From positions 1 through 26,095 of the IMG/VR virus record IMGVR_UViG_3300020156_000074: a DNA stretch of 26,095 bases. One strand, 5' to 3'. This document shows, piece after piece, positions 5,746-14,525 of this stretch. Each line of letters starts with the position of its first letter. The first letter of the stretch is position 1. A model generated the notes under the pieces. It had not been told where the DNA came from, searched no databases, and saw nothing but the letters and a program-made list of their open reading frames with translations. This DNA is from a virus. The translations under genes were made by a program, and so were the position numbers.

Positions 5746-8313
5746 TCACTCGCTCCGGGCTAGGATTCGGTCGGACGTGGACACGTGACCCGCTCCGCTG
5801 CGCGCGAGTTGTGTGGTGCTTCGTGATTGCGGCTGTTGTGCCTGCGCTTCCTTCGACTGCGCTGCGCCGCGTGCTGCCGCAGCCGCCTGCTGGAAGGCCG
5901 GCGAATCGAAGTCGCTCATTGGCTGCTCGAGGATGCGCCCAAGTTCGAGGCGCGTTCGGTAGCTCGGAGGCTTCTTCAAGTCCGCAAGCTGCGAACGGAC
6001 CTTGGCCCCGAAGCGAGACCACAAGCGCGGGTAAAGCGCCTTGAGCGTCTCGACGTCTTCCTTCGTGTGCTTGCCATCGGCGATGCGTTCCAGTGCAGAC
6101 TGCGGGGCCTGCGCTGCCTGTGCGTACCGCGCGAGCTGCAGCGCTGTGGCGCGCGCATGCTTGGGCACCTGGAGATGGCCGAACGGGCGCGATGGATCGA
6201 TGCTGCTGGGACCTGCCTTCTCCAGCAGAAAGTCGATGGTACGCTGCGTGTGCGCGTCGATGGCAGCGGCGTGCTCGGGCGACTCCGCGGCGAGCTCGGC
6301 GTTGCGCTCATGCAGCTTCCGGCGCTCCTCGCTTGTGCGATCTTGCAGGCGCATCAGGTGCTGGATGGCGCCTTCGTAGCTGGCCGGGTCACGAGTGTTC
6401 ATGACGACTCCGCCGATCGGAACGCTGTCACTGGCAACCTCAGCCGCTTTTGTGGCTCGCTGGAAGCCGCGCGTAACAGCGCCGATCATGCCCCCTGCAG
6501 CGCCCTCGATGAGTTCTTCCCCGCGCATGGCGCGCTGGCGAGCGCGAAAGATCGCCGTTGCCAGAACGCCCCGTCCACGCTCGCGGACAAACCGGTGAGC
6601 CTGGGACGTGGCGATGCCGGCCAGGAAGCCGACCGGTCCGCCCGTGGTGGCGCCAGCTCCGACGCCGGCAAGCGTGTCGGTGAGCGAGGTGGCGCGGTTG
6701 GCAAGCTGCGTCTGGACGGCTTCCTGAGCCTGGTCGCGGGCGAGTGCCAGATGCGCGTACTTGCGCTTGGCCTCTTTCAACTGCTTGACGAATTCTGGCT
6801 TGCCAGCTTGCTGCGCCGCTTCGTCGACTTTGTCCAGGAAGAAGCGATCGATGGCTCGGCGCACATCTCGCTTGGCGTCGAGTAGCTCATCCGGCGCGGT
6901 GCGACTCCACTTGAGACGAGCGTCGAGCGCCTTGCGGATGCCGTTGATCTCGCTGAAGGCGATCAGCTCTTCCTTGGCAGAGCCCATTAGACCGCTGTCA
7001 ACATTCGACCGTGAGCGCGTTGGAGAGAGCGTTTTTACGCGACCAATCTCATCCGTTTGATCGACGACTTCGCCCATGAGGCCGCCCCCGCTGTAGGCGG
7101 AAGGCTTTGGCTCTGGTACGCCCATTAGGCCGCTGCCAGCCATCGGGTCCACGCCCGAGCTGGCGCGTTGCGCGGTCATCACCGGCGCATCTGTCGGAGC
7201 CCTGAACCGCGTGATCCCCATGTCGTCCAAAGACGACTCGAGACGGCGCGCTAAGTCCTGCGTGCCAACCTTGTTCAGCGGGTCGATGACGCTCTTTTTG
7301 ATGACCTCTTGGAGGTCGCCGCGCTTTACTCCTTCGCCAAGCGCGTCAGCTTCCTGCACGAGCCGAGAGATGGTCTCGCCGATCTCGTCGGCCTTCGCCG
7401 TCGTTTGCGATAGGATTGACTCGGCATCCAAGGTCAAGTCGATCCCCTCCTCAAGGAGCGTCTTGCCCACCGCTTCGGCGCCGCCTTGCCGGTCGGCGAG
7501 CTTCATTGACTGCTTGCTCGTGCGCCCCACTGCAGCCTTGTAGGCGCTCTCGCCTGCCATCTTGTCGAGGTAGCCGCCAACGGAACTGCCCTCGCCCAAA
7601 GCACCAGAGAGGCGACGCGCGCCCTCCTTGAGACCGCTCCCGAGCAGCGACGCGCCGCCGGCCAGCGCTCCGCCGAGCAAGGCGCCCTCTCCAGCGGCGA
7701 GGGCGATCCGCTCCGCAGTGATGTCGCGGTCAGCCAAGAAGTCATCGTCAACGGCCTTGGCTGCGCCAAACGCTGCGCCTTCGACGGCCCCTAGACCAGC
7801 CCGGATGCTGGCCTTGCCGAGCGTCGTTGCGGCAGCCTGACCGAGACGAGCGGCGGCCTTGCCGGCTGCCCACTCTGCCCCGAGTCCGCCCGTGAGCACG
7901 CCTAGGCCGATGGCGCCGCCCATCTCGCCGATCGTGGAGATCGTGCTGTTCGCCTGCTGTCGACCGAGCATCCCGGCCTTCGCCTCTTGCTCTGCTGCGA
8001 CAGCCTGCGCGTCGCGGTCTACGCCAGACGAATCGCCGAAGCTAAGGTCAGCCAGCGCGTTTCCTAGACGCGTACCGAGATTCGCGCCCTTGGCCTGCAC
8101 GTAGTCGGACAGGCCCAACGTTGCGCCGCGCGCGACACCTTCGAGTCCGGCGCGGACGTTGTCGCCGCCGTGCTCAGCTTCAAGCGCGCGCGCCTGCATC
8201 GCTTCCGGCGTGGCGAGTTCGTATCCCTGTAGTTGGGCGTCAAGCGCCTGCTCTTCGGGGATCGTCACGAGCTGGCCACTCGGGTCGAATGCGTCGACGC
8301 GCTTATCGCTCAT
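5746..8313 (-). CDS. large internal virion / DNA-ejection protein (855 aa)
   Basis: 855 residues. ATG at 8313 overlaps the previous stop as ATGA; the frame is open further upstream, but that part is antisense-like shadow. The N-terminal part has Ala/Gly-rich hydrophobic segments (about 128-226: MGGAIGLGVLTGGLGAEWAA, ALLGGALAGGASLLGSG), a low-complexity linker (about 370-445) with three G-L-M-G motifs, helical middle (450-545), another glycine-rich hydrophobic segment (550-572), and a helical C-terminus rich in Gln/Ala. The position after two smaller ejection proteins matches P22 gp16/gp20 and T7 gp16. Such proteins leave the head at infection and form a conduit across the cell envelope. No transglycosylase motif is visible. 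Confidence 0.78.
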   Translation of the reverse strand: MSDKRVDAFDPSGQLVTIPEEQALDAQLQGYELATPEAMQARALEAEHGGDNVRAGLEGVARGATLGLSDYVQAKGANLGTRLGNALADLSFGDSSGVDRDAQAVAAEQEAKAGMLGRQQANSTISTIGEMGGAIGLGVLTGGLGAEWAAGKAAARLGQAAATTLGKASIRAGLGAVEGAAFGAAKAVDDDFLADRDITAERIALAAGEGALLGGALAGGASLLGSGLKEGARRLSGALGEGSSVGGYLDKMAGESAYKAAVGRTSKQSMKLADRQGGAEAVGKTLLEEGIDLTLDAESILSQTTAKADEIGETISRLVQEADALGEGVKRGDLQEVIKKSVIDPLNKVGTQDLARRLESSLDDMGITRFRAPTDAPVMTAQRASSGVDPMAGSGLMGVPEPKPSAYSGGGLMGEVVDQTDEIGRVKTLSPTRSRSNVDSGLMGSAKEELIAFSEINGIRKALDARLKWSRTAPDELLDAKRDVRRAIDRFFLDKVDEAAQQAGKPEFVKQLKEAKRKYAHLALARDQAQEAVQTQLANRATSLTDTLAGVGAGATTGGPVGFLAGIATSQAHRFVRERGRGVLATAIFRARQRAMRGEELIEGAAGGMIGAVTRGFQRATKAAEVASDSVPIGGVVMNTRDPASYEGAIQHLMRLQDRTSEERRKLHERNAELAAESPEHAAAIDAHTQRTIDFLLEKAGPSSIDPSRPFGHLQVPKHARATALQLARYAQAAQAPQSALERIADGKHTKEDVETLKALYPRLWSRFGAKVRSQLADLKKPPSYRTRLELGRILEQPMSDFDSPAFQQAAAAARGAAQSKEAQAQQPQSRSTTQLARSGAGHVSTSDRILARSE

Positions 8314-10067
8314 CCGCCGCCCTTTGGTTGAGCGTCGATCGTGGCAGGAAGTTTGCCGGCGTTCTTTCGGGCCGCGTACTCGTACAGCATTTTGCGCAGG
8401 CCCTCTTTCCGGATCTGCGGGTCGCCGCTGTCGATGCCCCATGCGGCGCGTTTTTTGTTCGCTTCGTCTTCCCCAATCGCCGCGCCAGACTCGTCGCGGA
8501 GCAGGATGTTCGCGATCGCGTTGACGCTGTTCGAGACCCTAATGTTCTCCTCCGGCATCACAGCGTCAGGAACCCACTGCGTTCCGCTGCGGACGCCGAA
8601 GTAGGGGATGTCCTTGTCGGCGCTTAGGTACGGGACCAGGTTGTCCACGTCCTTCTGAACTCCAGCCATCAGAGTCTCTGTCTTGACCTGCTGAGCAGAC
8701 TTATGGCCGCCGCCGTTCGCCGCCTCCGCGCGCAGCTTGTCGATGTCTGCGTATGCCTTCTCCACGCCAGCGTCGCCAGCCTTGACCTTGTTCAGGTACT
8801 CGATGCCGCCCGCCGGAAGCTGGCCAATTGCCGCTGCTCGCTCGAGCTCTGGCACTGTGAACTTCGAGTAATCCGGCCCATTGTCGGCGCGCGCCGCTGC
8901 CGCTGCAGCTGCCGCCTTCTGCTCTTGATACCGAGCCAGACCGGCCCGCTGCGCCTCTGCGCGGCGGCGCTCAAACCGATCGCTGTAGAAGCCGCCGAGA
9001 AGCGTCGACCGCTCTTGGTCGATCACCGCGATGGCCTCCTGAGCCTTGGCCTGAGCTTCCTTGCTTTCGCCGCGCTTAGCAACTTCCTCGAGACTCGACT
9101 TCCATTTGTCGAGCTCCATGACGCGTGCGAACTGGAGCGCCTCGCGATCGTCCTGGTAGCGCGCGCGCGACTGGGCCAGCGATGTCTGTTTCGCGGCCAT
9201 AGCCGTGCGGGTGTTATCGAGCGCCGCTTGTTGTCTCTGGAGGTCACGATTGATCGACTCGTTCACAATGTCGATCACGGGATTCTTGACGACCTGACCA
9301 AGCGCCGCCGACTGCATGGCAGAGCCGATGCCGCCGAGCAGCATCCCGATCAGCCCGGCGGCCCGCTGAGCTCCGGTGCGTCGGTCCTTTGGCTCGGCGT
9401 TCGCCTTCAGGAACTTCTGATCGTCGTCGATCTCGCGCTGCTGAACGGCTTCGGATTCGCGCTGCGCGGCCTCGATGGTTCGCAACTTGTTAGCGTGCTC
9501 GTCCTGAGCAGCTCCCATCTGGGCGAAAACGTCGGCCTCGGCTGAGGATGTCTCTGATTTCGCCTGCCCTTGCTCCTCGATCGCCAGCTTGCGCGACTCG
9601 GCTGCGATGTCGCCCTGTGTTTCGTAGGCGTTCGCCGCAGACTGAGCCGCGCTTGCATCAGCGGCCGATGCGCGCTGAATCTCCACGTATGGATTCGTCG
9701 GCCTGGGCTGAGGAGTCGCCGGACTCGGCTGAGGTTGCTGCTGCGTCGGACCAGGAGCCGCCAACGCCGGTTGAGTGTGGATGCGCGCGGCAATAGGCGC
9801 CGCCTGTACAGCCTGCCCAGTCGGAGCAACGGCCGGCGTCATCGGCTCGCTCTCCATCGACATAACCGTACTTGCAGGCACAGCAACGGGAGGAGCCGGC
9901 GTGACAGGAGCCGTGCGGATTGCGTCGTCCGCTGCAGCTTGCTGCGCCAGCATCGCATCCTGTTCGGCGATCGCGTTCTCCGCGTCCGAAAGACTCGGGT
10001 CGCCAGACATGACCGGCTGCCCGGCGTACATCGCAGCGGCGCGTCGCATCTGCTCAGGCGTGGCCAC
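8310..10067 (-). CDS. internal virion / DNA-ejection protein (585 aa)
   Basis: 585 residues, GTG start directly after the previous stop (TGAGTG) with GGAGGG six bases upstream, inside the Gly/Met-rich end of the preceding gene. Residues 55-125 are Pro/Ala/Gln-rich and probably disordered. Residues 130-225 are helical. A glycine-zipper hydrophobic stretch lies at 235-258 (AAGLIGMLLGGIGSAMQSAA). Long coiled-coil-like helices run 265-405, then a C-terminal domain follows with RVSNSVNAIANILLRDESGA and a final helix. A C-terminal region with a SGAA-type motif is common in podovirus ejection proteins. Role: part of the protein set ejected ahead of DNA to cross the cell envelope. Confidence 0.75.
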   Translation of the reverse strand: MATPEQMRRAAAMYAGQPVMSGDPSLSDAENAIAEQDAMLAQQAAADDAIRTAPVTPAPPVAVPASTVMSMESEPMTPAVAPTGQAVQAAPIAARIHTQPALAAPGPTQQQPQPSPATPQPRPTNPYVEIQRASAADASAAQSAANAYETQGDIAAESRKLAIEEQGQAKSETSSAEADVFAQMGAAQDEHANKLRTIEAAQRESEAVQQREIDDDQKFLKANAEPKDRRTGAQRAAGLIGMLLGGIGSAMQSAALGQVVKNPVIDIVNESINRDLQRQQAALDNTRTAMAAKQTSLAQSRARYQDDREALQFARVMELDKWKSSLEEVAKRGESKEAQAKAQEAIAVIDQERSTLLGGFYSDRFERRRAEAQRAGLARYQEQKAAAAAAAARADNGPDYSKFTVPELERAAAIGQLPAGGIEYLNKVKAGDAGVEKAYADIDKLRAEAANGGGHKSAQQVKTETLMAGVQKDVDNLVPYLSADKDIPYFGVRSGTQWVPDAVMPEENIRVSNSVNAIANILLRDESGAAIGEDEANKKRAAWGIDSGDPQIRKEGLRKMLYEYAARKNAGKLPATIDAQPKGGG

Positions 10068-10895
10068 TCACATCCCTCCGCCCATGCCGCCCATCATCCC
10101 ACCCACTGAGCCGATCATCGCGCCTGCGAACGCCGTGGACTGAGCGGCTTCGGCGGCCTTCATCTGCTGGTAGTATTGCTGCGCCTGAAGCTGCGCCTGG
10201 TCAGCTGTAAGACCGGCGTTCGTGTAGAGCTGCTGCTGGCCAAGCCCAAGCTGCCCGAGTCCGAGCGCGGCCTGGTTGCGAGCCTGGTAATCGGCCAACT
10301 GGAGCCCCGCAGCCTGCTGTCCCAGACCTGCGCCGAACTGCTGCTGCTGCTGACCGTACGCGAGCCTCTGAGCGCCGATTTGGCCTTGGTATTGAGCTGC
10401 GGCCATCTGCCGAGCGACGCGCTGCTGCTCTTCCTGAGCGCGCAAGGCGGCGAGTTGCTCGGAGTTCTGCAGCGCACTGGTAGCGCCGAACGCCTGCGCG
10501 TTGCGCATTGCCGCGGCCTGATTTCCGCCACGTGCGGACGCGGCCTGAGCCTGCATCTGACGGGCGTTCGCCGCAATGGCCGCGCGCTGCTGCGCTTCCG
10601 CAATGCTCGCCGTATTTGCGTTGGCAGCGCTGCTCATCGACGCCACGGAATTGCCCATCATTCCGATGCCGGCGTCGCGGCTCGCGCGGGAGTCGATGAC
10701 CGTCCCCTGCCCGTACCTGGCAGCTTCTCCAGCGATCTGAGTAGCCCCGGTCGCGCCGCCCATAGCGCCGGTTCCTCGCTGGAAGCTTCCTAGACCCATC
10801 TGGCGACCAGACTCGTACTCTGATCGCCGCTGGTCCAGCGCGCGCTCGGATCCTCCGAGGTAATCTCGCTCGGGCACGTAAAAGAGATTGCTCAT
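10068..10895 (-). CDS. Gln/Ala-rich internal virion / DNA-ejection protein (275 aa)
   Basis: 275 residues with extreme composition. A polar N-terminus (SNLFYVPERDYLGGSERALD) is followed by a long Ala/Gln/Met helical region (about 85-250) with QQQ runs and repeated LGLGQ units, and a glycine/methionine tail ending SVGGMMGGMGGGM. The ATG at 10895 has GGAGG seven bases upstream. As the first of three ejection-type genes after the nozzle gene it parallels P22 gp7/gp14 or T7 gp14, small helical proteins stored in the head and inserted into the outer membrane on infection. The glycine-rich C-terminus resembles a membrane-insertion segment. Sequence identity of such proteins is low, so the call rests on composition and order. 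Confidence 0.72.
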   Translation of the reverse strand: MSNLFYVPERDYLGGSERALDQRRSEYESGRQMGLGSFQRGTGAMGGATGATQIAGEAARYGQGTVIDSRASRDAGIGMMGNSVASMSSAANANTASIAEAQQRAAIAANARQMQAQAASARGGNQAAAMRNAQAFGATSALQNSEQLAALRAQEEQQRVARQMAAAQYQGQIGAQRLAYGQQQQQFGAGLGQQAAGLQLADYQARNQAALGLGQLGLGQQQLYTNAGLTADQAQLQAQQYYQQMKAAEAAQSTAFAGAMIGSVGGMMGGMGGGM

Positions 10896-10916
10896 GCCCG
10901 AACCTCCATACTCGAC

Positions 10917-10950
10917 GGTTTGCCGATGCCTTCATTTTGGCCGACAAACC
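10917..10950 (-). other. imperfect hairpin between nozzle and ejection genes
   Basis: In the 103-base gap between the nozzle stop and the ejection-protein ATG, the minus strand reads GGTTTGTCG, GCC, loop AAAATGAA, GGC, AT, CGGCAAACC. The outer nine bases pair with one G-U, the inner three pair perfectly, and a 2-base bulge separates them. No T-run follows on either strand, so it is not a classical intrinsic terminator. It ends 22 bases before the ATG of the ejection gene and could be an mRNA processing or stability element. Confidence 0.5.
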
Positions 10951-10998
10951 AACGGCGTTCTGAGCAGTTGTCAGAGCTTGATGTCTAGTTGCAGACAG

Positions 10999-13900
10999 TC
11001 AGCCCTTGTTGTTGGCGTTGGCAACGTTGCGCCTGCCACCAGGCTGCACGGCATACTCAATGCGGGCGACTGCTGGCGGATATCCGGCGACGTCGGATCC
11101 TGAATCAATCCACCCGCCCCACGGGCTTGATCCGAGCGACTGAATGATCAGCGTGAGCCGTAGCGCGCTGACTCTCTGAACGCTCGGTTGCATGACAACA
11201 AAGACAAAGTCGCCCTCTTCGCCAAGGTCAGTCAGCGTGTAGACCTGAGTGCCAATGTTGGTCGAGTCGTCGTAGTCGGCGTGCGCAGTGACGGTGAGGA
11301 GTTTCCCCGCTGGCTCGCCAGGGACACGAAACGGCAGCGTGATGCGCCGCAGCCGACCAAACCCTGCTACGTTTTCGAGCCGAATCCACGCAGACACTAC
11401 ACGGACCGCTTCGGCCGAAAGGTTGTGGTCGGTTTCATCCCCGCCTAGCTCGCGCCGCAGCTGCCATGGCCCCGATGATGGCTTGTGCGCGTACCAAACC
11501 CGGCCGTTTGCTACGCATGCGTCGCGCTGATTTTGGAGGCCGTCAGAGCTTGACTGCCCCCAGTTCGTCCACTTCTGCTCGAGCATGTGGAAGACGTAGA
11601 CGGATCCGATGGCGTGATCGATAACGCGTAGCTCACTGTGTTGGTCGTCGTAGACAGCGCGGATCATGGACGACTGTGTAACCGTGGGCATGAGCAGATC
11701 GATGGGCAGCCCAATGGGCTGCATGTCGAATCCAAACCCGAGCATTGAGATGCCTCGGCGGGCGCGAAAAGCTACGCCTGCCGGCGTCTTGCACACGCTG
11801 GTTGGACAGATCGTCTCAACCTCGTGCGGCAATCGCTGAGCCGGCGCAAAACTCCCCACGCCGTTCGCATTGGGCCCCTCACCTGGAATGACCCAGATGC
11901 CACGCTCGCCAAAAACAGCGGCCGTTCCGTTGACGTCGGCAACCGCCACTCCTTTATCTCCGATGACGAGCGAGCATGCAGTGTTCCACTCGACCGCGTA
12001 GCCGGGGACGAGCGGCTTCGAGTACCAGATGCGGCTGCGGTCCTCGGCGTCGATGCCCCAGACTCGGTCGCCGATGGTGGCCACGCTGATCATTGGCGGG
12101 GGCGGTTCGCTCCAAAGCTCCGATCCGGCAGATCCGTCAGAATAGAGCGCAGGGTGCTCAGGATCGCCTGGCTGAACCCCGCTGAACTTGAAGAACGGCT
12201 CTGGAGTGAACCCGTTGTCCGGCACGAGCTTTCGTCCGCTCGAGTTGTGAGCGAGATAGAACGTGCTGCCGCCGTCCTCGGTTGCGTACAGCTCGATGCC
12301 GTAGTTCGTGGTGTATTCGCTAAACCCTGTAGCGCCAAAACCCTGGTAAGCAGGCAGCGGCGGCGCAGGAACGTACGCGTCAATCTGTTTGTCAGTGACC
12401 GCCGGGACCGTGACGACGGCGCTTGGCGCGCTGCGATGGAGGCGCCCAGCCTGGTCGACGAACGTATAGAGCGCGCAGAGGCTGAGCGTGCCCGTCGTGG
12501 TAACGCCGCTGCCGCTGCCGTACTCGACGGTGAGCCGAGGGCGCCCGCGCGGCTGCGTCTCAATCGGCCACTGGCCATCGAAATCGAACAGTTCGCCAGA
12601 AGCCACCAGCGTTGCCCCACTGTGCTCAGTGCTCGAGAGAGGGAAGGCGTCGGTGGCGGCCCCGAACTGCACCTTGGCGACAAACGAAGCCTGAGGAAGC
12701 CTCGCGGCAACCATCGTCTGTGCCTTTGCCGGATCTGCCATGTGCGCCGTGTAGACAGCACGGTCGTACATGGTCAACGCGCTCATCTGCTGGATGACGG
12801 TGAACCCGGCCATGCGGTCATGGCCGAAGCGAGCAACTACATCAGGCGCAGCGTTGCTCGCAGGCCTAACGCGAACAAGCAGACCGCTCTGGCCGGTGGC
12901 ATACGACTGGTTGTCGTCGGTTCGCTCACCGACATCCGTCGCGACCGCGAAGTGCGGAAGATTGTCGATAGTTACGCCATGGGAGATCGCGTATACGCCG
13001 GTCAGAGTTTGCTGGTATGCCGCCGTCGGAGAGCTTGCGTAGCTGCGAACGTACGCGACTGAGTAGATTGGCGTGAAGCTGTTGGCGACAGTGCCGCCGA
13101 TGGCTGCCGCAACAACGTTCACGATGGCTGTCGCCGCGCGATTAGAGCCGTCTAAGCCATAGCCGATCGCTACTCCTGATAAGTTGTTGCTGGCTCCAAC
13201 CAGCAACACCTGCGCTGTGCCAGGCGAGCCGAATAGCTCCATGTACGCAACATTGGTGCTGTTGTCGACGCTCGCGACCATCGCGCCATCTATGCCGTTG
13301 TCGCAAATGGAGACGCCTGCAGATGCGCCGTGCGTGCCCGTGTGCGTTGCCAAGATCGTGGTCAAATCGCTGTACTGGCGACGAGTCACAACCAGATCGC
13401 CGCTCGCGTCGTCCTCGTATCCGAGATAGAAGCCTCCGCCAGTTACGCTCGTCGTCGATGACTCGCAGATTGCAAAGCTGGCATCGGGAAGAACGCCGCT
13501 CGCCATCACGATCGGGCTGCCGAACGTGCTTGTTGCTGTGTCGTAACGAATGCCGTTGATCGAGAACGGTAGAGCAGACCCACTCGTCCACGCAATCAGC
13601 ACCGCGTTTTGCGAAGCAATCTGGCACGCCTGCACAAAAACAAGACCGGACAGAGCCGTGACAGGCTGGGACGTCACCTTGACGAGTTCTCCAGTCGCAG
13701 CGTCGAACACGCGAATGACGAGGCTCGAAGCGGTCGAACTCACCACCACTGCGTGCGCTGTGACAATCTGCCCATTGATCGCCGCGCACGCCGTGCTGGT
13801 CAGACCGTAGCTATTGGCCGTCTCCTGCGTCTGCGCCGCCACCAGCCTGGACACTCGACAAGCAACAGGCCGCAGCGGCGGGTCAACATCTCCGGGAAGC

Positions 13901-14175
13901 TCGAGCGTCGTGCCTTGCAGCGAGCCGCAGCCTTGCGTTCGGCCGAGCGCGATCGGTCGGCCCTGGTTCGCGAACAGCGTGTCAATGATTTCATTGTCGG
14001 CGTCGAACGTGCCCGTGGTCGCGTGGTAGGTCGAGCGCTTCTCGAGGCGTCCGCTCTTGCGAAAGCGGAGGTTCAGCGCCGACGTGAGCGTGTTCGCGCT
14101 CTGCAGTTCGTCCGCCTGTTTGGTATCAAGTCCGCCGTTTAGCGGAATCTCGGCGTATTGCTTCTGCAGCGGCAT
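10999..14175 (-). CDS. tail nozzle / packaged-DNA stabilisation protein (1058 aa)
   Basis: 1058 residues, rich in short beta strands throughout. The opening LNGGLDTKQADELQSAN and NLRFRKSGRLEKRSTY is typical of the family that includes P22 gp10 and T7 gp12 (tubular protein B), where the first strands name an N-terminal domain that docks to the adaptor ring. Near the C-terminus, GERGIWVIPGEGPNANGVG (about 756-774) and GVAFRARRGISML (800-812) are the recurring nozzle motif. The protein forms the hexameric tail nozzle that closes the head after packaging and carries fibres. At 1058 residues it is longer than both models, with an extra beta-rich region (about 130-480). ATG overlaps the previous stop (TAATG). 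Confidence 0.82.
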   Translation of the reverse strand: MPLQKQYAEIPLNGGLDTKQADELQSANTLTSALNLRFRKSGRLEKRSTYHATTGTFDADNEIIDTLFANQGRPIALGRTQGCGSLQGTTLELPGDVDPPLRPVACRVSRLVAAQTQETANSYGLTSTACAAINGQIVTAHAVVVSSTASSLVIRVFDAATGELVKVTSQPVTALSGLVFVQACQIASQNAVLIAWTSGSALPFSINGIRYDTATSTFGSPIVMASGVLPDASFAICESSTTSVTGGGFYLGYEDDASGDLVVTRRQYSDLTTILATHTGTHGASAGVSICDNGIDGAMVASVDNSTNVAYMELFGSPGTAQVLLVGASNNLSGVAIGYGLDGSNRAATAIVNVVAAAIGGTVANSFTPIYSVAYVRSYASSPTAAYQQTLTGVYAISHGVTIDNLPHFAVATDVGERTDDNQSYATGQSGLLVRVRPASNAAPDVVARFGHDRMAGFTVIQQMSALTMYDRAVYTAHMADPAKAQTMVAARLPQASFVAKVQFGAATDAFPLSSTEHSGATLVASGELFDFDGQWPIETQPRGRPRLTVEYGSGSGVTTTGTLSLCALYTFVDQAGRLHRSAPSAVVTVPAVTDKQIDAYVPAPPLPAYQGFGATGFSEYTTNYGIELYATEDGGSTFYLAHNSSGRKLVPDNGFTPEPFFKFSGVQPGDPEHPALYSDGSAGSELWSEPPPPMISVATIGDRVWGIDAEDRSRIWYSKPLVPGYAVEWNTACSLVIGDKGVAVADVNGTAAVFGERGIWVIPGEGPNANGVGSFAPAQRLPHEVETICPTSVCKTPAGVAFRARRGISMLGFGFDMQPIGLPIDLLMPTVTQSSMIRAVYDDQHSELRVIDHAIGSVYVFHMLEQKWTNWGQSSSDGLQNQRDACVANGRVWYAHKPSSGPWQLRRELGGDETDHNLSAEAVRVVSAWIRLENVAGFGRLRRITLPFRVPGEPAGKLLTVTAHADYDDSTNIGTQVYTLTDLGEEGDFVFVVMQPSVQRVSALRLTLIIQSLGSSPWGGWIDSGSDVAGYPPAVARIEYAVQPGGRRNVANANNKG

Positions 14176-14525
14176 TAGAACACCAACGCGTCGAAGGCGC
14201 AGGCGAGGGCGGCCTCTCCGAGGCCAGTTGGCCGCACGCCGAAGTGAGTGGTCGATGTATGCGGCTCAGTCAACGCTGCGTCGCTTGGCAGAAGAACGCG
14301 GATGAAGACGTCGGTGCGCGACTGGCCGGCAATGATCACGCCCTTGTACGGACGGCGCAGACCGTGCCTGAAGAACGCGAAGTCGCCCGATCCGTCGAGC
14401 TCACAGCCGGTGACAAACACAGAGTCCAGGAGCAGGTGCGTCTCAAGGAAGAGCAGCAGATCCGCAACGTGCTCGGTCTTGACTGGCTGTCCGTACGCGG
14501 GGAGCTTGGTTTTTGGCGCTGGCAT
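14175..14525 (-). CDS. small head-tail structural protein (116 aa)
   Basis: 116 residues. An N-terminal helix (VKTEHVADLLLFLETHLL) precedes a beta-rich part with FAFFRHGLRRPYKGVIIAG, TDVFIRVLLPSD and HFGVRPTG. The segment H-G-L-R-R-P-x-K-G-V-I-I matches a pattern frequent in small podovirus structural proteins encoded between adaptor and nozzle, where it forms part of a compact beta-sandwich. ATG directly follows the adaptor stop (TGAATG), and its stop overlaps the nozzle ATG. It probably belongs to the head-tail interface or is a minor decoration protein. Exact family is uncertain. Confidence 0.65.
   Translation of the reverse strand: MPAPKTKLPAYGQPVKTEHVADLLLFLETHLLLDSVFVTGCELDGSGDFAFFRHGLRRPYKGVIIAGQSRTDVFIRVLLPSDAALTEPHTSTTHFGVRPTGLGEAALACAFDALVF

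Noticed and set aside
5318-6022. 234-residue version of the 141-residue virion protein
   Set aside because: The first 93 residues run inside the ejection gene in another frame; the start at 5743 sits two bases after the preceding stop.
5827-6885. 352-residue plus-strand open frame
   Set aside because: Antisense to the 855-residue ejection gene, whose composition and coupling are convincing.
8314-8442. Upstream extension of the 855-residue ejection protein
   Set aside because: Arginine-rich, overlaps the preceding gene and lies before a coupled ATGA start.
10896-10998. Intrinsic terminator in the nozzle-ejection gap
   Set aside because: There is a hairpin but no T-run on either strand.
11824-13062. 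412-residue plus-strand open frame
   Set aside because: Shadow of the nozzle gene; arginine-rich, no domains, no ribosome site or coupling.
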